From Melastoma dodecandrum (Eukaryota > Streptophyta > Magnoliopsida > Myrtales > Melastomataceae): 64,000 bases of DNA. The DNA lies in the NCBI GenBank assembly GCA_029817715.1, contig JARUPY010000605.1, positions 310,001 to 374,000 on the forward strand, read 5' to 3'. Both the position numbers and the translations under genes were made by a program. The notes under the pieces were generated by a model. It ran no database searches and was not told where the DNA came from. It worked only from the letters and a program-made list of their open reading frames with translations. This document shows positions 60,000 to 64,000 of this stretch, one piece after another (the first letter of the stretch is position 1; every line of letters starts with the position of its first letter).

Positions 60000-61620
60000 A
60001 TGAATTTCAACAACATGAAGGTCCCGAAAGTTCCTCGAGGAGGGGCTGCATCCTCTTTGCTCCAGTTGGGGGTGTTAGGCAGCGTCGGCTTGTACGCAGC
60101 CGCGAACAGCCTTTACAATGTCGAGGGCCGGCACCGTGCTATCATGTCTAACCGCCTTATTGGTATCAAGGACAAGATCCCCCAACACTTTCTCACACTG
60201 AGCCGGTGCTCTATTGATTGGCTGCGTTGGGAATATAGTGAGCCTTATGTCTAATTTAAGCTTAACCGTGGTCATCAAATGATTTCTGTAAGTAATGGAA
60301 AGTTTGTCATACGATGACTATTGGTGATCAATGAGCCTGAGATTAATTTAGGCTTAGTCGAGGACATCAACTCTCTCTTGATGTAATGTGGTGCTCTACA
60401 TTTTGGGACTTCATTTTTGTGCACTTCCCCTTCGGAAGTGAAAAAGCAGGACGAGAAGACTTCTGTTTCTGATCGCGGCATTGGGTATCCTGAAGGGACT
60501 CACATAATGATTCCATGGTCCGAGAGGCCGATTATTTATGACGTGCGTGCGAGACCTCCGATGCTTGAGAGTACTTCTGGAAGTCGTGACCTTCAGGTGG
60601 CAATTCTTGTTGCAGAGTTCCCTATTAACCGTTCTGACCGTTAGTTGGCCTTTGCTAATTTCTGCTCCCTGTATCGATTTTGACAGTTCTTTTCTTCACT
60701 GAATTTGTGTCTTGCTTTAATAGGTCAAAATCGGACTCCGAGTTCTTACATGCCCGGTCCCTGATGAACTGCCGCTATATATTGTACGCTTGAGGAAAAT
60801 TACAATGAGAGGGTACTGCCTTCAATAATTCTTGAGACTCTCAAGGCGGTCGTTACACAGCACAATGCTAGCCAGCTCATTACTCAAAGAGAGGTGAGCT
60901 ATTGTTTTTCTGTCTGTTTCTTTCATCCACAGTGGAACAACTCAACTGACTCTTTAGGAAATTACTACATAGTTTTGCGAGGACTTTCTTGGATTGATGA
61001 TTGCAGGCGTGGTTTGTTCTTTCGTTTTTGTTCATGCTTTATGGTTCTTTCTCATGAGATAACTCCTTTTTAGGTCCTAGCACTAGACAAAGTATCGAAT
61101 TCAAGCTAATCTAAAGGGTCTTGTTGTTCCTTACCGTCTGTCGGCCGAGAAACACGACTGATAGGGCTGCAAACTTTAATATTGCTTTAGACGATGTTTC
61201 CATTACCAGTCTTACTTTTGGTAAAGAATTCACTGCCGTGATTGAGGCAAAACAGGTGGCTGCTCAGGAAGCTGAAAGGACTAAGTTGTTGTGGAAAAAG
61301 GCTGAACAAGACAAGAGGAGTGCCATCATCAAAGCGCAGGTGCGAACCTTGTTATTGGACGGATATAATGCCAAAGTCGATCAATTAGGGACTGGAGAAC
61401 TATCCCGTGTGCCTGTTTCATCACGGGGGCAGTTAATCGAATTATCACTACTTTTAGTTTTAACGAGCTCCCCTACATTTGGCAGGGTGAGGCTACTAGT
61501 GCTCAGCTGATCGGTCAAGCTACAGCAAACAACCCGGCCTTCATCACCTGGAGGAGGATAGAAGCATGGAGGAGATTTTCTTGAACTCCGACGACCTGCT
61601 GCTGAATCTCCAGAAGTTGG
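60000..61620 (+). pseudogene. Prohibitin pseudogene with introns retained
   Basis: Blocks of a plant prohibitin (PHB1/6 type) occur in order: MNFNNMKVPKVPRGG to IMSNRLIGIKDK (60000-60180), YPEGTHIMIPWSERPIIYDV (60482-60597), [16 protein letters not shown] (60724-60775), [12 protein letters not shown] in another frame (from about 60791) with [35 protein letters not shown] with [14 protein letters not shown] (61160-61340), [20 protein letters not shown], and LNSDDLLLNLQ. Lesions are a 1-base loss around 60779, a missing donor GT after GIKDK, lost residues before AANFN, and a terminal frameshift. Introns persist, so it arose by DNA duplication and not by retroposition. Intact prohibitins are inner mitochondrial membrane scaffolds. 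Confidence 0.85.
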
Positions 61621-62459
61621 AACCGGGGAGCTTGACCCGGTGGGAGGAAATAGGTAACCATCCATCTGCAAGCATCTCACATCTTTTTACGTCATGGTGC
61701 CACGACCTCCACGAACATCCCAATTTCAGAATTGTCAAAAGTATATAGCAGGGAGGGTCCATCCAACATGTTCCTTGCTAGCTGTTTCTGGTTGTCACCC
61801 ATCATCACAGATTTTTTTCTACAGTCCTTCCTTTGTTTTTCCCGAACAAGGGCACTCACATGAAACGAAAGGCTCGAGATAGTTGAATAGTTTGACAAAA
61901 GTGACGATGACGATGACGATGACGTTAAGTCCAAGGTGCTGTTTTAGTCGGGCATGCCCATTGTCAAAAAGAAGCAGAGCATCTCCGGTCCGCTGCCTAC
62001 GTCATCCTCGACGTAAGCCGTCGATTTATGACAAAAGGCCGGTACAACGAGGGAAGACTTTTTGGCGTTGTCCGAATGTCGGCTGTCCGCATATTAATTT
62101 CATGACGTCTCTTTATTTTATTCTTCTTTGCATGTAATGTAATCCACGGAATAATTTGCATCCTGTTTTATATATGGATGGTATTGACTTACGTCATAGG
62201 AGAAATTAAAAAAAAAAGATATTTTAGTCGGGGAGAAATTAATGGTTCATCTCTTGGCTATTATCGCTTACGTGTCCCCTCCCGGCATCTTTGTTGCTTC
62301 TCTCGCTAACGTGGGACACCCGTCACATGGAATGTAACGTGCTCATGCTCACCCATATTAATTATATCTAATTTGCAAGTCGGTATGTTTTTTTTTTTAA
62401 ACCACGGAGAATTTGGCAAGAACGCCGAATTCTAATCTAGCCCTTTTCCCAACCCACCC
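61621..62459. other. Spacer with a possible zinc-finger scrap
   Basis: A GACGAT repeat at 61902-61923 lies in a plus-strand frame that later reads RGKTFWRCPNVGCPH, similar to the C-terminal part of a GRF-type zinc finger (GRxFxxC...C). The rest is T-rich non-coding. This may be a fragment only. Confidence 0.3.
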
Positions 62460-62467
62460 ACCCGGAG

Positions 62468-62623
62468 TGACGTCATTGCTCGCATGACATCGACCTAATT
62501 ACGGCCTTTTTTATTTAATTTAAATTAAGTTAGGGACGAAAACCGTCGACCCCCCAACCACACGTCATCAGAGGAGCCCGTGACGTCTACCCACAACGAC
62601 CCATTCCTCGAACGATGACGTCA
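62468..62623. promoter_or_regulatory. Cluster of TGACG (as-1-like) motifs
   Basis: TGACGTCA palindromes at 62468-62475 and 62616-62623, plus ACGTCA at 62562-62567 and TGACGT at 62581-62586. A TATATA box lies at 62660-62666. The ATG of the glutaredoxin is at 62724. as-1-like elements are pairs of TGACG bound by TGA-class bZIP factors, and the Arabidopsis gene for GRXC9 (GRX480) is a known salicylic acid target through such elements. The position between 250 and 100 bp upstream of the ATG supports the same control here. Confidence 0.6.
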
Positions 62624-62723
62624 TCCCTGACCGCGTCCCAACCCCCTTGCCTTTTTACTTATATATTCCTTCCCTCCCCCATTTTGGACTTCCGCAACAA
62701 CATCGTCATCTCCAACGAACCTA

Positions 62724-63149
62724 ATGATGCAGCAAGCAGCCGCGATCCCTTTCGGTTACACAGAATTCCTCCCCAGCCGACCGTCTACTCCTTTCTCGGA
62801 GTCATCGAAGACCTTCCCCGCTGACACCGACGACGTCCGACGGCTCGTTAAGGAGAATGCGGTTATCGTCTTCGGGAAGCGGGGTTGCTGCATGATCCAC
62901 GTCGTCAGGCGGCTGCTGCTCTGCCTCGGGGTTAACCCCACGGTGCATGAGGTCGGCGAGGGCGAGGAGTCGGCCGTCTTCGAGGAGCTGGGGAGGGTCC
63001 CTAAGAGCGGCGGGAGCGCTGGGGAAGTCCAGTTCCCGGCGGTGTTCATTGGAGGGAAGCACTTCGGTGGGCTGGACAGAGTGATGGCAGCGCACATCAC
63101 GGGGGAGCTCGTTCCCCTGTTGAAGGAGGCCGGCGCCTTGTGGCTATGA
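62724..63149 (+). CDS. GRXC9: CC-type glutaredoxin, GRXC9/ROXY19-like
   Basis: An intronless 141-residue protein starts MMQQAAAIPFGYTEF. The active site is GCCMIHVV at residues 54-61 (CCMI), within the plant-specific CC-type class. The fold residues are in place: FPAVFIGG with the cis-proline (P105) and GG at 115-116. The C-terminal ALWL is the ROXY signature that binds TGA transcription factors and TOPLESS. GRXC9 (GRX480, ROXY19) links salicylic acid signals to jasmonate-response genes. Arabidopsis GRXC9 has CCMC; here the fourth position is Ile, which other CC-type members also vary. The ATG at 62724 is followed by a second ATG codon. The upstream as-1-like cluster supports inducible expression. 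Confidence 0.9.
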   Translation: MMQQAAAIPFGYTEFLPSRPSTPFSESSKTFPADTDDVRRLVKENAVIVFGKRGCCMIHVVRRLLLCLGVNPTVHEVGEGEESAVFEELGRVPKSGGSAGEVQFPAVFIGGKHFGGLDRVMAAHITGELVPLLKEAGALWL

Positions 63150-63531
63150 CGGAAGCATTTTTATTTATTACTCTTTTACCTGATTTGAAGAATTGTTGAA
63201 TCCACAAGTGCGGAATTCATCATCATCGTCGTCATCATCTCCTTTTCTTCCTCTTCTGTAACGAAGCAAAAGCAAGAACAGAGGCCACAGGGTTTTTTTT
63301 TCTTTTCTTACATGTGAATCACGTGCAATACACATGATTGAGCTGTGACGTGGGTCATCAAATAATTGTGGTGTTTGGGCTTTGCGAGATTCATGTGTTC
63401 ACTACCCACGAATGCTTTTTTAAGTATGGAGGGAATGGATTTCCCACGTGACGAACCTTTGGAATGAACTAGGGCAAACATTTTAGTCTCTGTAATGAAC
63501 AACCAACATGGACATGTTACATGTACAGGGA
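63150..63531. other. Convergent 3' flanks
   Basis: Lies between the stop codons of the glutaredoxin (+) and the CER16-like gene (-). It contains a CATCATCGTCGTCATCATC repeat at 63219-63238 and no gene. Confidence 0.5.
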
Positions 63532-64000
63532 TCAGATAGTATCCAACCAAGATTCCAAATCATTCAAGGGCGCAGAGTTCGGTTTCGAGATTTTGTCCGG
63601 TAATGGAGGCAACGCGGCCACGTTCGCCTGCTTGGGGATAGATAGGTCATTCTTCGTTTCCTCCAGCAGATCATCTAGGAAAGTGTCGATGCTGTCATTA
63701 ATCATTGTCCCAGATGAGCTGAAGCCTCGGCTCGACATTTGAGGCAGAGGCATGCGATTTTGCTGCCGAACGGGAAGATAAGAGGCACTCGAGACCGAGG
63801 GGGAAGGATTGACAAACTTTACTTCCCCGAAAGAATCTAGGAGCGCATCGAGCTCGGCTTCAGCAGCCCCTTCCTCGAACAAGGCAGGGTCCGCAGACAC
63901 AACACCTTCACTTGATCTGTAGGTTTCACTCATGTTGGAATCGACTTGATTTATGGAAGAGGTTGGCAGCCACTGGGAACTGCTATTTCGTTTTGCATTC
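63532..64000 (-). CDS. C-terminal part of a CER16-like protein (truncated by window)
   Basis: The frame is open from the right edge to a TGA at 63532-63534, giving about 155 residues. It contains FEEGAAEAELDALLDSFGEV, a serine-rich linker, then SIDTFLDDLLEETKNDL, and ends LNDLESWLDTI. The acidic AEAELDALLDSF block and the DxLLEET and SWLDT endings resemble the C-terminus of plant ECERIFERUM 16 (CER16), a nucleus/cytoplasm protein that limits siRNA-based silencing of CER3 and so affects wax production. The internal ATG at 63933 is unlikely to be the start because the frame stays open to the edge. The match rests on recall of the family, so the name is provisional. Confidence 0.6.
   Translation of the reverse strand, partial: NAKRNSSSQWLPTSSINQVDSNMSETYRSSEGVVSADPALFEEGAAEAELDALLDSFGEVKFVNPSPSVSSASYLPVRQQNRMPLPQMSSRGFSSSGTMINDSIDTFLDDLLEETKNDLSIPKQANVAALPPLPDKISKPNSAPLNDLESWLDTI

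Overview
The window is nuclear DNA from a flowering plant, most likely a dicot. Genes have many short GT-AG introns, proteins match plant-only families (MAX2, TAXIMIN, ATL, CC-type glutaredoxin, DUF688, X8-GPI), and transposon remnants lie between them. Gene density is high, with about 14 apparently intact genes in 64 kb. Exons below were assembled by hand from splice signals, reading-frame continuity and remembered family sequence; no search was run.

Layout. 0.1-1.7 kb: a mobile-element-like inverted repeat that has captured pieces of a receptor kinase gene and of YKT6. 1.9-6.0 kb (-): MIP3, a Sec1/Munc18-type ER tethering factor with a SINE in one intron. 8.9-10.2 kb (-): MBF1 coactivator. 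10.9-13.1 kb (-): DUF688 protein. 15.07-16.21 kb: a 1.14-kb fold-back element with a 10-bp target duplication. 17.1-18.2 kb (+): ribosomal protein eL22. 19.6-21.8 kb (-): intronless MAX2. 22.6-25.7 kb (-): ketol-acid reductoisomerase, divergent from a methyltransferase at 26.3-28.0 kb (+). 29.5-30.7 kb: LEA pseudogene. 31.0-31.4 kb (-): a TAXIMIN small Cys-rich peptide gene. 32.4-35.4 kb (-): DUF455 pseudogene carrying a PPR pseudogene inside an intron position. 36.7-37.7 kb (-): NET-domain protein lacking a bromodomain. 40.6-41.3 kb (+): ATL RING-H2 ligase. 41.8-42.7 kb (-): X8 GPI-type protein. 45.1-47.1 kb (-): bZIP34/61-like factor. 49.9-51.6 kb (-): PRKCSH-like ER membrane protein. 52-53 kb: diverged tandem repeats. 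53.6-53.8 kb: ACX3 fragment. 55.3-58.9 kb (+): ACX3 acyl-CoA oxidase. 60.0-61.6 kb (+): prohibitin pseudogene. 62.7-63.1 kb (+): GRXC9/ROXY19-like glutaredoxin with as-1-type promoter motifs. 63.5 kb to the end (-): 3' end of a CER16-like gene.

The genes do not form one pathway. From memory, the Arabidopsis counterparts fall in a few blocks: At2g42xxx (ATL40/41, bZIP34, PRKCSH-like, MAX2, MBF1A, MIP3) with its duplicated partner At3g58xxx (KARI, MBF1B, bZIP61), and At1g062xx (GTE4, DUF455, ACX3). This suggests conserved ancestral gene order. The least explained elements are the fold-back repeat at 15.1-16.2 kb, the chimeric capture element at 0.1-1.7 kb, and the tandem repeats at 52-53 kb.
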